Assembly: GCF_002127325.2 (NCBI RefSeq) | Contig: NC_035443.2 | Span: 119,440,462 to 119,504,461 of the forward strand | Direction: 5' to 3' | DNA length: 64,000 bases | Source: Helianthus annuus | Lineage: Eukaryota > Streptophyta > Magnoliopsida > Asterales > Asteraceae | Part shown: positions 1 to 12,700 of the stretch, one piece after another | How positions within the stretch are numbered: position 1 is the stretch's first letter | Layout of the letters: every line of letters starts with the position of its first letter | Notes under the pieces: model-generated | Database searches by the model: none | The model's input: the letters and a program-made list of their open reading frames with translations, nothing else | What the model was told of the DNA's origin: nothing | Made by a program: the position numbers and the translations under genes

Positions 1-383
1 TACAAGACAAAGCAAATTACAAGGTTCATGACTAAACATTTTCTCAAACATAAGTCATGAATTCCGTTTTCACAAAACCAATGTATCTCACAGGCATTTT
101 TATGTTGACGTACCTATTTTCACATGTGTTTTTCAGGGGATGATGCATAGGACTTATCAAGACATACTTAGGCGGACCTGTGCCTTAGTGACTTAAAACG
201 AGACAAGAACTAGTTAATTTATGTTATGTATTCTTTGGTTCTTGTTTAAGACAATGTAAACTTTCATGTTTGATTAATAAAACTAAACTTCGTTTACCGT
301 GGATTTGAAACAATTGATTCTGTTACAACACTCCCCGACATTTCCGCCACGTTTTGTATGTTCTACGTGGTCGGGGTGTGACA
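1..383 (+). mobile_element. 3' end of a plus-strand Gypsy LTR, cut by the window edge
   Basis: The segment ends in TCGGGGTGTGACA, the mirror image of the TGTCACACCCCGACCGCG start of the Tekay-1 LTRs at 3277 and 19623. It also shares their cytosine-rich and cggaaacgtcgggg-like edge and the 'ggcggacctgtgcctta' block. It is therefore the terminal part of a related LTR in the opposite orientation. No primer-binding site follows, so it is a 3' LTR or a solo LTR rather than a 5' LTR. The left part lies outside the window. The 17 bases from 384 to 400 are flanking DNA carrying the left copy (ATAAG, 396-400) of the Copia target duplication. Confidence 0.8.
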
Positions 384-400
384 GTTAAAAAAACAATAAG

Positions 401-886
401 TGTTGGATCATTCCGGTGACCCTAAACAGTCAAGTTGAGCAGTTAATCGTCATTTACTAAGGCGGAATCAAAGCAAACAATGTCAAACAGCTTATATCCT
501 TTCAATTTCTTTTCTATTACTGATTTCTGAGTCTTTACAATGATTTCAGATGAAAATCCGGCAGCACCTCGACTCTATACACAAGACCTAATTCCGCTCG
601 AACTGTTCCAAATGAACTCAACCTACACCTATATATAGGAATCTGATTCCGCTTGAAACTGGTTCAAGCGGAACCTCCTGATTTTGCTCCAAGTGACTCA
701 AGCGGAATCACTAGTGACAGTTCAAGCGGAATTACAAGCTAGACTGATTTCGCTTGAAGTGGACATGCCCACTTTCAAGCGGAATCACATACTAGAAACA
801 ATATCTTGATTTTTGTGCACTGTTCAATCCTATCTAGACCTAAGGCTTGATTAAGACGTAGTTAACTGACATTCAATACACCAACA
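401..886 (-). repeat. Copia 3' LTR
   Basis: The 486-bp repeat matches 47638-48123 with about 15 differences. It starts TGTTGG and ends CCAACA, giving a 6-bp terminal inverted repeat. Several copies of a short motif (tcaagcggaatc and its complement) lie in its middle at 640-790. A polypurine tract follows on its plus-strand right side, so in element orientation this is the 3' LTR. Confidence 0.95.
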
Positions 887-2028
887 AACTCCCCCTTGGA
901 TGTTGACGAAGTCTTCAGCGTCGAGTCTTCAGTCTTTGTCTCTTTCCAACTTGTCTTCTTATTGTATAAGCTTTCTTCAATCTTCAATCTTTAATCTTCA
1001 AACTCCCCTTTGAGTGTTGATCCAGAATTCCGACTCTCCCTTTCATAGACTCCCCCTTTCCGTATGCTGGAACTTGAATATCTGGTTCAAACTTTAACAT
1101 TTTGTGCCATGGGGATTTTGATATCCACAACCTGTCTCTCAAACATATATCATTACATTCTATATAAACTAACAAAAACTTTCAACTTTTCATTAGTTTT
1201 GAAAATCCACTCAAGTATTCAGGTCCAAGTTAATGACCTTGATTACTCAATTAATCTACCAAGTCCAACTTAATGACCTTGGTTGATTTTTGACAAAACA
1301 AACTGATTTTTGTTTAAGAATTTTCAAACATTCTCTGAAAATCACAAGTTTCAAGTTAATGAACTTGTTTTTAACTTTTCAACAATCAGACTTTATCAAG
1401 ATAGGCTCTCCTCATCCTCCAGTCCAGAAACTTCCTGCATCTGCTTCACCTTTGAGAATCTAACGATCAACTCTCCACTTTGGTTTGTCGGAAAATAAAG
1501 CAGAAATGAAAAATCTTTTTGGATTTTCAATAAAGTTTCTAAACTAGAAATGAAATACAGAAACTTAAATGCAGAATGTAATGAAATATTTACAAACATA
1601 TTTTGCAATATTTCATCGTTTTTTATGCCGAGGGTGATGCTATGTTTCAAGCAATGTGAAAAGTATTATTCGGGGACTAGGTCAGAACTTCCATTCAGCA
1701 GAAGTCTCGGAATAATACCCCAGATATCACTGAGTATAAAGACCTAGTATTTCAGAAAGAGGGACCTTTCAAACAAGATTTCAGGGGTTACCTATATATC
1801 CAAGTAGTGTTCCCCACAAAATAAGCAAGTTTGAATTTTATGTTTATATCCCGAACAAATCTACTAAATGTGTAAAAACCTATCGACACATCATCAGCAA
1901 GACTGTTTAACGCTTTATTCTTTACAAATCTTTAGCGTACAGTAACTGTCAAACCGATGTATTATCATTTTCCCTTTTTACACAAGCTCTTTTTCAGTTT
2001 TCTATTGTTTTTGGATTTTGAAATTTTC
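887..2028 (-). other. Copia polypurine tract and 3' untranslated region, no gene
   Basis: Positions 887-900 read aactcccccttgga. On the minus strand this is a purine-rich tract ending right against the 3' LTR, as needed to prime plus-strand DNA. The remaining 1.1 kb separates RNase H from the LTR. It is AT-rich and has only short ORFs with no recognisable domain. I see no envelope-like ORF here, which argues against a complete Sire-type envelope gene. Confidence 0.75.
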
Positions 2029-3271
2029 TCATGTTTTTTTTTTTGGATTTTTGAATTTTTTACTGTTTTTGTATTTTCTGAAAATATTTACTCCCCCTAA
2101 ATACCAAAACAAGTAAAAAAATCGACAAACCATTGCAGATTGTTTCTCATTTTCATCTACAACAGTACCTTCATCAACGCCAATAATTCCATACGACACC
2201 GAGAAAAGCATCATACCGTTCAGTTTTAAAAGATATTTAAAACGTGTTTTATCAAAAGCTTTGGTATGTAAATCAGCTTTCTGTTCGTCAGTGTGGATTT
2301 TCTCAATTCGAATCAACTTCTTCTCGAAGCAATCTCGGATGAAGTGATGTCGAATTTCTATATTTTTAGTTTTGGCGTGATGTACTGGATGTTTTGTTAT
2401 ATTTATTACGGCCTCATTATCAACAAAAAGAGGTGTGTTAAGAAAGTGCAAACTGTAGTCGCGTATCTGTTGCTGTATCCACAAGATCTGAGAGCAGCAA
2501 CTGCTAGCAGACACGTACTCCACTTCACATGTGGATAGCGCCACAGACGTTTGCTTCTTACACGGACAGGTGACCAAACGAGGTCCAAAGAACTGGCATA
2601 CTGCTGTTGTTGATTTTGCATTGACTTTGCAGCATCCGAAATCTGAGTCGGAATACCCTTCGAGCGTAAAGTCGCCTTTTCTAGGATACCACAACCCCAA
2701 TGTTGGAGTTCCTTTCAGGTAGCGTAATATCCTCTTCACGATAATCATGTGCGAAGCTCTCGGGTTAGATTGAAATCTTGCTGCGAGGCACGTTGGATAC
2801 ATTATATCGGGTCTTGAAGCAGTTAAGTACATCAATGAACCGATCATGGAACGATAAAACGTCTCATCTGCCCTATCTCCGGTGAGATCTGGGTGAATTC
2901 CATGATTTGTTGCTAAAGGGGTAGCAGCTGGAGTAGAACCTGACATTCCAAATTTCTCTAGAATATCATGAACGTACTTCGTCTAGTGAATGAAAATTCC
3001 CTCAGGTAGTTGTTCAACTTGAAGTCCCAAAAAGAATTTCATCTCCCCCATTTGATGACATTTCGAATTTTTGCTTCATCACTTGTTCGAAATCTTTGCA
3101 CAAATTCTCATTCGTTGACCCAAATATTATATCGTCCACGTAAATTTGAACTATCAGAAGATGTCCGTCAACCTCTTTAGTGAAGAGAGTGGCATCCACT
3201 TTTCCACGAATGAAGCTGTTGGCTAGTAAGTGTTGAGACAAAGTCTCGTACCAAGCTCTCGGGGCCTGGTG
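2029..3271 (-). pseudogene. Copia reverse transcriptase C-terminus and RNase H (broken)
   Basis: The minus strand first gives the reverse-transcriptase core around 3014-3241, with the catalytic motif YVDDIIFGS. A frameshift near 3010-3040 follows. A 305-codon stretch at 2029-2946 then covers the connection domain and Copia RNase H. Motifs seen there are SDSDFG, VALSTCEVEYV (close to the usual ALSTAEAEY) and the FVDNEAVI block with HHAKTKNIEIRHHFIRD. The usual alanine of ALSTAEAEY is cysteine here. The piece is cut off upstream by the Tekay-1 insertion at 3277 and continues at 23244. It is a decayed pol fragment in two frames. Confidence 0.93.
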
Positions 3272-4515
3272 TAAACTGTCACACCCCGACCGCGTATAAC
3301 ATGCAACCGCGGCGGAAACGTCGGGGAGTGTTGGGACAGAATTAATTGTTTCATAACCATGGAAATTAAAGTTACATTTTATTTATCAAACAAGCGTAGT
3401 ACATTGTCCTTAAACAGGAAATAAAGAGTTTATAACAAAATTAAACTAGTCTATCTTCGTTTTATGTCTCTAAGGCACAGGTCCGCCCTAGTATCACAAT
3501 CATCGTCCTAAGAGACAGCTCCTGAAAACGCATGTGAAAGTAGGTACGTCAGCATAAAAATGCCTGTGAGATACATAGGTTTTGTGAAAATGGGATTCAT
3601 GACTTAAGCTTAAAGAAAACGTTTAATAACAGTCAGTCATGAACCTTGTAAATTGTTTTGTTTTGTAAATCATATGAAAAACGATAAGATCAGATGATAT
3701 GAATAGATAAAATGTAAGGTTAAATGAATAACCTAGTAAAATGAGTTGTATAAGATAAGTTGTTTGTAAAAAAAATAATGTCTTGTGAAGAATATGATAT
3801 TTGTGTAGAACGTAATATGTCTAAACTGAAATGATTTACATAATGCTACGATAGGTAATATTATACAAACATTTATATATAGCAAGTACCAGCGGCGTAC
3901 CCACCATGTTTGTATCATATTACATACGCCACATTACTCAATACATTTACCCAAACCAACCACCATGTAAATTGTTCATGTATGAATCAATTGTCAAGTG
4001 TTATTGTGTAAACCATATCAAAATGTCTATGTTCAATGTAAACCACCAAATGTGTATATCAATGTCAAAATGTTTATGTTTAATGTAGATCATGTAATGT
4101 GTACCCAAAATATATCATGTATGGTAAGTGAACTATATCAACTAAACCATATGTAAAATGCACAAAAACAAGGTATTGAAGTAAAACATGGTTTAAATCA
4201 ATGTTATGTTTTGTGGAACAAATGCATACTATACTGATACAAACATTTATGCGGTATTGTGAAAATGCATACATCCAAGCCTTGAGACTGTGGCGATAAA
4301 CCCTTAAACAAATTAAAGGTTTATCTAAGTTATGTGTATCGAATTCGGTCATTCCTTTCATCCAAACCAACCTAGGATGTCCGGAACGAGAGTTGTCAAT
4401 TCCTATGGTACCACTACCTACTAACGAACGGCGTAGCTAATGTTAATGAATGTATTGTTCCACGTTAAACAAACCAAATGTGATACCAAAATGAAGGCAT
4501 GTGATGTAAACAATT

Positions 4516-4790
4516 GTACTAAGTATGCACACAATGGGCATAAATAGCATGAAATGTAATGTGAAACAATGTACTAAGTACGCACACAATGGGCATACAT
4601 AGCATGAAATGTAATGTAAAGCAATGTACTAAGTATGCACACAATGGGCATATATAGCATGAAATGTAATGTAAAACAATGTACTAAGTATGCAGACAAT
4701 GGGCATATATAGCATGAAATGTAATGTAAAACCATGTACGAAGTACGCACACAATGGGCATACATAGCATGAAATGTAATGAAATCATGT
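4516..4790. repeat. Five 55-bp tandem repeats in the Tekay-1 3' LTR
   Basis: The block opening GTACTAAGTATGCACACAAT recurs at exact 55-base steps, starting at 4516, 4571, 4626, 4681 and 4736. Copies differ by a few substitutions (for example gcagac in copy 4 and gtacgaag in copy 5). The same array stands at 20862 in the other LTR. Confidence 0.95.
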
Positions 4791-5813
4791 ACTATAATGT
4801 ACTAACGAACATAGCAGGTATATGATGTGAAAACATGGAAAGCATGAAAGTAACAAGTAGGCACATGCGTTTCACCCCAAAACAGTTTGGAAAACAGTAA
4901 AAGAGGGGTTCAATGTACTCACCTGAGATTGCGTTGTAGTTCTTGTATAACAACCAAATAATGCTAGAGATCACGGATATCAAACGGCACCTAATAGGTA
5001 GCTATATTAATATACCGGACCAAAATCGGAAGATTGGATAGAATGAGGGTTCGTAAACCAAACGAGTATGGAGACTCGTGTAATATGGTTTAACAAAGCC
5101 TACATACTAAAATGAAACCTAACCTAAGTGCTTACGACCCATTACGACTCGTTTAGGTAGCTTATGCTACCTTAACGCGTCGTTCGCGTAAAACGCGTTT
5201 GGAACGCCTAACATCGTGACCATAAGGTATAACCTCGGAAGGTTATTCCCTATACAACTATGGTCACCTAAAGTGTTTGGTCGGATCCTAAAAATTGACC
5301 AAATGGGTCGGGTTCGAAAGTATAAGTGGTTGTTTAGATCGCTTACCTTACGACCCTATATAAGCACTAAACTAAAAGTGACGAGCTAAGCATGTTAAAA
5401 CATGCTTAACTAAGTTTAGAAAACAGGTTTGGTATCAAAACAAACGGTTTTGATACCCACAAGTAGTTTGGTTACAAAACACGCAAGAATGCGCATTTTG
5501 GCCGAAACTACGACTCGTCACTGAGCCTTGATAACGTGGTAATCAGTAGGTATAGTCACTACGGACTATAACCATCGTGATCACGCTCACGTTATGAAGT
5601 TCCAACGAACTTCGTGTTGACCATAAGCTGGTCAACGCAGAAAGTCAAACAAAGTTTGACTTTAGCACTAAAAAGCGACTAAAAGAACGAAAGAACACTT
5701 ACGAAGGGTCCCCGAAACCTAAACTTGATCCAGGAGCTCAGGTATGAAGCAATGGCATCAACTTAGAGCTCTTTGATTAGTTTTGTGGGTTTTAACACAA
5801 ATGGGGGGGGGGG

Positions 5814-5821
5814 TATTTATA
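5814..5821 (-). promoter_or_regulatory. TATA box of Tekay-1 3' LTR
   Basis: On the minus strand the sequence reads CCTATAAATA followed by a run of Cs. In the 5' LTR the same site lies at 22158-22165 and would drive the element's transcript. It is the clearest TATA match in the LTR. The start of transcription is not shown by the sequence. Confidence 0.65.
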
Positions 5822-5997
5822 GGAAAAGCAAAACCGTTAGGATCGTTTCTTGAATATCATGCCACGATCTCATGCGTACACTTGTCAAGATGTTATGGTA
5901 TCATATAGTGACCCTAACTCCAGAGATTGTGAAAGGGCATTGCCCTTTGGAGTGATTGAAAGGCCAAAATCAACAAAAAAAACGAGTTTCTGCATCT

Positions 5998-6055
5998 GCA
6001 GGGCTCACGCGGCCCGCGTCAGCATACAGGCAAAACTCAGGCGGGCCGCTTGGCC
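5998..6055. repeat. GC-rich palindromes upstream of the Tekay-1 TATA box
   Basis: Two GC-rich short palindromes, gcggcccgcg and gcgggccgc, stand about 180-240 bases upstream (minus-strand sense) of the TATA box in an otherwise AT-rich LTR. They are kept in the other LTR at about 22338-22395. Confidence 0.7.
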
Positions 6056-6930
6056 TTGTCTAATCTGCACAAACTTTCAGAAATGACAGTTTTAGTCCCT
6101 GTTGCATATTTAAGCCATTTCCAACACTTCTAAGGCCCGTAAAGCCAACTTTAAGGCCCTAAAATGATGCCTAAACATTGTGGACATGAAACATGCTCAA
6201 AAATATTCTGGATGTCAGTTCGTTTGGTCCTACGAACATGATGTTCGCTTAATTACGACGGAATGCGCATAAGCGCGAAAAATGATCCAAATTGCGCGAT
6301 GAATGGATTTTTCTCATGCCAAACACTAAGGCATAATATAAGGATGCTTACATAAATTTTTGGATGTCCGGATGTATTCAGAACGTAAGTTATGCGCGAA
6401 AGTGCAAACTTGTGCACTTTTTGACACTTTTAGTCCCTGAATGACCCAAAAGTTTATTTTAGCACACCGAACCTCTCAAAGCCTATTTCTAAGCTATGTA
6501 AAGGATATTTAAGGTGTGTTTAACTTATGGTCATGTTCCGGAATGTTTGTTACAGTTCAAATTGGCATACTTTCGCAGTTTGTCAAGTTTAGTCCCTGTA
6601 AGCGAATTAACTTGTTTTTACCATTCCAAAGCCTTCAAAACTTATTTCTAGGTTATGTAAAGGTTATTTAGGGTATGTTGAGTATATGTTGATGTTCTGG
6701 AGTATTTGTCGCATTAAACTGAGTACGTTTACGCACCAGTTTGCGCATAATTCTCCAGAAAGCGATGTAGAGTTTGAAATTGAACAAAAGTCAAAACATG
6801 AAAAATGTAAAACACAACCAAACAAACATTGGGATCAAATAACATTGTTTTATTGATAATTGAACTGTTCATAATGATTTCGAGCACAAATGTTACAGTC
6901 TCCCTACTTCTGGAAATTTCGTCCCGAAAT

Positions 6931-8957
6931 TTATTTAGAGGAAACTCGTGGAAAAAGATGCGGATATTTTGCCTTCATTTGATCTTCGCGTTCCCAAGTA
7001 AACTCGGGTCCACGTTTAGATTCCCAGCGAACCTTGACCCAAGGAATGTGCTTGCGTTTAAGCCACTTGACTTCACGTTCCATGATTTCCACCGGTTTCT
7101 CAACAAATTTCAGTGTTTTGTCAACACGAATTTCGTCAAGCGGTATGTGGAGGTTCTCATCAACTAAACACCTCTTGAGATTGGACACGTGAAAGGTTGG
7201 ATGAACATTTCCAAGTTCAGGAGGTAACTCAAGTCTGTAGGCTACCTTACCGATTCTTTCGACGATCTTGAATGGTCCAACGTATCTAGGTGTAAGTTTT
7301 CCTTTCTTTCCAAATCTGATCACACCTTTCCAAGGTGAGACCTTAAGTAATACACGATCACCGACTTGAAAATCCAAGGGCTTGTGTTTTAGGTCCGCGT
7401 AACTCTTTTGACGGCTTCTAGCTGTTTGAAGGTTATCACGAACTTTCTTAACCTTATCTGTTGTCTCTAAAATGAGGGCAGGTCCAGTAAGTTGGGCCTC
7501 TCCGATCTCATTCCAGCAGACTGGTGAACGACATTTTCGACCATAGAGAGCCTCGAAAGGAGCCATGTTGATGCTGGAGTGATAACTGTTGTTGTAGGAG
7601 AATTCAATCAATGGAAGATGTGAATCCCAACTACCACCAAAATCGATCACACAAGCTCTAAGCATATCCTCCAGTGTCTGGATTCTTCTTTCAGATTGAC
7701 CATCCGTTTGCGGATGATAAGCTGTGCTCAGATTAAGTTGGGACCCCATAGCAGATTGCATGGTTCTCCAAAAATGAGAAGTGAAACGAGCATCTCTGTC
7801 AGAAATGATGTTCAAAGGAACACCATGTCGAGCTACAATTTCATCCATGTAGATTTGAGCAAGTTTGTCAGCCGAAAAATCCTCACGGATTGGCAAGAAA
7901 TGCGCTGATTTAGTAAGACGATCAACAACTACCCAGATGGCATCGTGACCTTTCTTTGTGCGCGGGAGTTTAGTAATGAGATCCATGGTAATGTTTTCCC
8001 ATTTCCAAACTGGGATCTCTGGTTGTTCCAATAAACCAGAAGGACGCTGATGTTCAGCCTTAACCTTAAGACAAGTAAGGCATTTTGATACATATAGGGC
8101 AATGTCTTTCTTCATACCAGGCCACCAATACTGAATACGAAGATCCTTATACATCTTATCTGAGCCAGGATGAATAGAATAACGAGACTTATGGGCTTCA
8201 TCCATAAGCAAGGTATGAAGGTTATCTTGGCTTGGGACCCACAAACGGTCCATGAAGTAATATGATCCATTATCCTTCAGTTCTAGAGCAGGAGTTATGT
8301 GATAAGGAAATTCCTTATCCATTAAACCTTGTGAAACACAAGATTGTTGAGCCTGAGAAATACGTGCTTGGATATCGGATTGAGCTTGAATAACAGATTG
8401 GACACGAACACAATGAAGCTTAGTACGTTCCTTGCGACTCAAAGCATCGGCCACGACATTCGCCTTACCAGGATGGTAGCGAATTTCGCAGTCATAGTCG
8501 TTTAGAAGCTCCACACAACGTCGTTGCCTCATGTTGAGTTCTTTCTGATTGAAGATATGCTGAAGACTTTTGTGGTCCGTGAAAACCACACATTTTGTAC
8601 CGTACAAATAGTGTCTCCAAATCTTAAGAGCGAAGACAACTACACCCAACTCAAGATCATGAGTGGTGTAGTTCTTCTCATGTACCTTTAACTGCCTCGA
8701 TGCGTATGCTATGACTTTGTTTCTTTGCATCAAGACGCAACCAAGGCCCAATTTAGATGCATCGCAATAAACTACGAAATCATCATTGCCCTCAGGCAAT
8801 GTTAGGACAGGCGCGTCACAAAGCTTTTGTTTCAAAGTCAGAAACGCTTCCTCTTGTTTGAATCCCCAATCAAATGGCTTGTTCTTCTGAGTTAGAGCAG
8901 TTAGAGGAACTGCAATCTTCGAGAAATTTTCAATGAAGCGGCGATAATAACCCGCTA
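6931..8957 (-). pseudogene. Tekay-1 pol, 3' half: RNase H, integrase, chromodomain
   Basis: The minus strand is open from the insertion edge at 8957 to the stop at 6931. In order it shows the end of the connection region; RNase H ([31 protein letters not shown]); the integrase zinc region ([11 protein letters not shown] with CLTCLKVK); the integrase core ([32 protein letters not shown]); the [16 protein letters not shown] block; and a C-terminal chromodomain-like segment ([16 protein letters not shown]). The codon phase matches 16496-19021 once the 7538-base insert and one 5-base duplication are discounted. The insertion is therefore the only visible break. It cannot make a full polyprotein as it stands. 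Confidence 0.95.
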
Positions 8958-9742
8958 TGTTGGGATCTAAGGCTGTCTGTGATTGTGTTTGTTTGCATAA
9001 AACGAATAAGTGCAGCGGAAATGAGTAGCAAACTTTGTAAACACAAACAAAAGAAAGTGTAGATTGATAAACAATTGCTTTTCATTGAGTCAAAAGATTT
9101 ACATAAAAGCAAAAGATTACAGTGCAGGCTTACAATCTAAACTCCCCCTCAGCCCGATACACCAGAGTTGGTTGCATAAGATGAAAGGATGAATTGAGGA
9201 GAGAAACTCACTCAAAACGATCAAGTGTAACAGTACAGAGTACTGTCATACTTATAGGCAAACCAAACTACTGATATGCTTCAGCTGACGTCACCATGAT
9301 AGTGACATCTAACGACCTAACAAACTATAAATACTGTTCAATACATACTACTGTTATGTAACATCTGATAATCACTAAAGTACAAAACATAAGGAAACTA
9401 CTGCTTCACGTTCCACTGTTGTAGCCTTAGCACAGATGTTGAGTCTTCAGTGCTTTCTTCAAAGGTGATCAGTCTTTGAGAGGGCAGTGCTTGAGTCTTC
9501 AGCAGTACTTAGGATACAGCAGTAGATAGAGCAACAGAGTTTGTCTTCAGCAGTTGTTAGATAATCATCAGAGTTTGGTTTATCAGTTGTTGTAGTTGAG
9601 CAGCACTTAACATCCATCAGCTGTTAGATAACCACTGTGAAGGGGAGAGATTAGAGTAAACTGCTGCTTATTAAGTGTCCACTGATGGGATCCGGTTTTG
9701 GCTTTACATTATCTGTTCCTCTGTTAGGGTTCAATCCCAACA
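8958..9742 (-). repeat. 3' LTR of the non-autonomous element
   Basis: The 785-bp LTR is an equal-length match to 15711-16495 with about eight substitutions and no net indel. Its terminal inverted repeat is TGTTGGGAT/ATCCCAACA. Short cagcag/ctgttg-type words are frequent in its right half. It is the 3' LTR because the polypurine tract adjoins its inner edge. Confidence 0.95.
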
Positions 9743-9765
9743 ATCTCCCCCTGGAACAGATAATG
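9743..9765 (-). other. Polypurine tract of the non-autonomous element
   Basis: The minus strand reads GTTCCAGGGGGAGATT directly before the 3' LTR. This is the expected plus-strand primer position. Confidence 0.8.
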
Positions 9766-9778
9766 CCAAAACCATTCC

Positions 9779-12700
9779 TTATTCAGGACCTTTATTACTC
9801 ATCAAGAGTGCCCTAGCTTGTTCCTTAAATTCAGCTTCAAATTCTTTGGCACTCTGGTCATCTACATCCCTGCACAGTGAAAGCTCAAGGAGATCCTGCA
9901 AATCTTGAACACTAAGGCCTAGTGCTTCTTTCCTTGATATATGCTTCACCTCACCATTGGATCTGAGCAAAGTCAATACGTGGGTCTTTTGATCAGACTT
10001 CCACTTTAGTATTTTTGAATCCAATGGGTTTCTTGGGAGAGATTTATTATCAGATGAGTTGAGGAATAATGGCCTTGAAAACATCTGCAGACTTTTAGAC
10101 ATTCTATTGAAAGCTTCTTCAATGACTCTGTCTGCTGCAGCTATATCATCTGCAGTTTCTTGTTCACTAAGCTCTTGTCTTTCAACTTCTGTCTTGTCTT
10201 TTGCAGTGTCTGGAGATGCAGGTTTGTTGAGTACCTTCTTAAAAAGGTTTTGAAGCTTTGATGAGCTGTCTTCATTCAGACCCATTTTTAAGATGGTGTC
10301 CTTGAGATACTATGCTTCTTTTTCTATGACCTCTTCTTCAGTCAGCTGTTTGCCTTCATCTTGATTTGACCCAAGAGTAGGACTGTCTGCTGATTTTAAC
10401 ATTGTCTTGAGGTTTTCAATTTTCTGTTCAAGCTTCATCATCTGTTCTCTTTTCTTTGAAGCATCTGAAGCAGTTTTCTTCCTTTTCTTTAGCCTCTCAT
10501 AGGATTCATCAGTTTGCTGCCTAGACCATTTTGATATGGCTTCAGCAGTGTCCATCTTAGCATCCACTAACTCCTTTTTCTTTCCTTTATATTCAGCAGT
10601 GAGGTCAGCAATGAGCCTTTTGTATTTACTCTAGTTTGGAGCATTTTTCTTCTTTGAAGGATCATTCTTGATTCTTTGGATCCTTTCAGCCTCATACTTT
10701 AAAGCTACTAATGGCCATTCCTTAAACTGTTGTTCTTCAGCAGGATAGAATTTTTCTTTCATGATGAAGGCTAGAAGTTGTTCTCTTAACTTCTTCTTTT
10801 GATCAACCTTTTCCTTTTCTAGCTCTTGTGCAAATTCTTCCATCTGCTTAACCTTTGCAAGGTAGAACTTCAGTCTATTAGTAATGCCTTCTTCGCTTAA
10901 CTTTTCTTTTTCACTGTCAACCTTAGCTTTTACTTTAGCTTGCCTTGCCTTTATCTTGAGATAATCATTAATATCTTCTGGTGCTATGTAGCCTATGAGT
11001 GAAGAGAATTTTCTTTTTGAGGGATCTTCTTCTGTATAAAATTGCCTCATCTCATTTTTAATGGCTTCAAGTTCCAGTGGATACTGTGCGGCATTTGGAT
11101 CATGTATCCCTTCATTGGCAGTGATTGGCTTTCTTTTTCTGCTAAAGAGCTTAGGTTGAGATATAGGAAAGGATAGAGCAGTGGTGGATGGTTGACTAAC
11201 AACTGTTGAAACAACTGGTGTCTCAACTGCTGTTGTCATTACAACTGCTGATGTGTCAGCAGATGTCTTCTGCTTTTGAGCAGGGGATGGAGGATGTGAT
11301 GGTGGTGGTGACTCATCATCAGGAATGAAAACCCTTCTCCTTTTTAATGGAGGGGAGGCTGGTGATGTATTGGGTGGATCAGTGGTTGAAACAACTGGTG
11401 TTTCAACCACTGTTGTCATTACAACAGATGTTGTAACATCTGCTGTCTTCTGCTTTATGGCAGGAGGCAGTGGTGGTGATATGATTGTAGATGATGATAT
11501 TGGTGGTTTTTGTGTTATAGACACAGATGATGATGGTGGAGGAACAGTAGTTGTGGTGGTGTGTGATGAAGTGGTGTGTGTTGGAGGTGTGTGTTGATGA
11601 GATAGCAGCTATTTGGTTACTGACAGCAGTTTTTGTAACTACTGTTGTATCATCTGTTGAAGTTTTTGTGGTTTTGGGTTTGTCTGGTTCAAAGTATATC
11701 CCATCTTCTATACCTTTCTTTTTCAGCTTGGTTTTCTCCCCCTTTTTGGCATTATCTGCCAGGGGTGTATCCATGAAGAAAATGGTAGATGGGGCTTTTT
11801 CACTCTGAGCAGTCTTTTGGATGCTAGCCTTTATAGCTTTGATATCTGCTTGAGTGTCTTTGAACCGAGATTCCACCATGTTGGTCAGCATTTGTACTTG
11901 ATTTGCGTGCTGTTTAGCAGCCATTTGTTGCTGGTGTTCAAGCAATGGTTGGAGAATATTCCAAAGCTCATTTGCAGCAAATGCTTGTGGAGCAGGTGCT
12001 AGAGCAGGAGGAGCAGAAGATTGGGCTATTTGAGCTTCTAACAGCTGCTGCACCATATCTTTTATTTCGGCAACAGAATATTCTAGATTTTCAACTCTGG
12101 CCGTCAATTCGTTGTATCTTGAATCATCACCTGATTTAACAGGATCATCTGAATCCCCACCAGTGGTGGTTGTATCAATGTGTGACTTAGGAGCTGTAGC
12201 CCAAAAGTCATCCATTGATGCCCCTTTTTCTTGGTACTAGGGACTTCTTTCTGCGGCACTCGATAATCCTTTGATGTTACCAGCAGTTAAAGATAACTCA
12301 CCGGTGGTTACCGATGTTGCCATGGAAGAAATTGCCTTCAAGGGAGTCTTACTTATGTAAAAACTGTCCAACTGAAGATCTGTTGATCCATCAGTTGTAG
12401 TTGCTGCTCCACTTGAACTACCACCGAGAGTTACTTGTAACTCAGGGGGTGTAACCTCCTCAGCTGTTGCTGGGATAGCAGAGGTAAGTGCATTAGACCT
12501 AGTCACTTGTGGAGGTATACTCTCAGTAATGGGTGATAGAGAGGAACTGGTTTTTGTCTGTGCCATATCAAATGCATGCAACAGGGGTATTATTGATTGT
12601 GGCAATATTATTGGTGAGGGTATGGGTGTTGAAAGAGACATGTCGTTGGGATCAGGACTGTGGAAGATAGATCCGAGTGGACCTAGAGCTTCATATTGTG

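Larger units (their letters stand above)
3277..6897 (-). repeat. Tekay-1 3' LTR
   Basis: Begins TGTCACACCCCGACCGCG and ends ATGTTACA on the plus strand, so in element orientation it runs TGTAACAT to GGGGTGTGACA. Its partner is 19623-23238. It contains a five-copy 55-bp tandem repeat, GC-rich palindromes and a TATA box, listed separately. On the minus strand a purine stretch (AGTAGGGAGAC, 6898-6910) sits directly before it as the polypurine tract. Confidence 0.95.

Noticed and set aside
984..1747. Several 60-85 codon ORFs on both strands
   Set aside because: No domain, overlapping on both strands, within the 3' untranslated part of the Copia element.
4574..4765. A 63-codon repetitive ORF (MYAHCVRT-like repeats), also at 20920-21111
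   Set aside because: It is only the translation of the 55-bp tandem repeat in the LTR. The period is not a multiple of three.
4500..4790. CRISPR-like array (regular repeats)
   Set aside because: The 55-bp units are head-to-tail with no unique spacers, inside an LTR of a plant retrotransposon.
11325..11597. Plus-strand ORF rich in Val, Gly and Asp
   Set aside because: Antisense shadow of the Thr/Pro-rich low-complexity part of the large minus-strand ORF.
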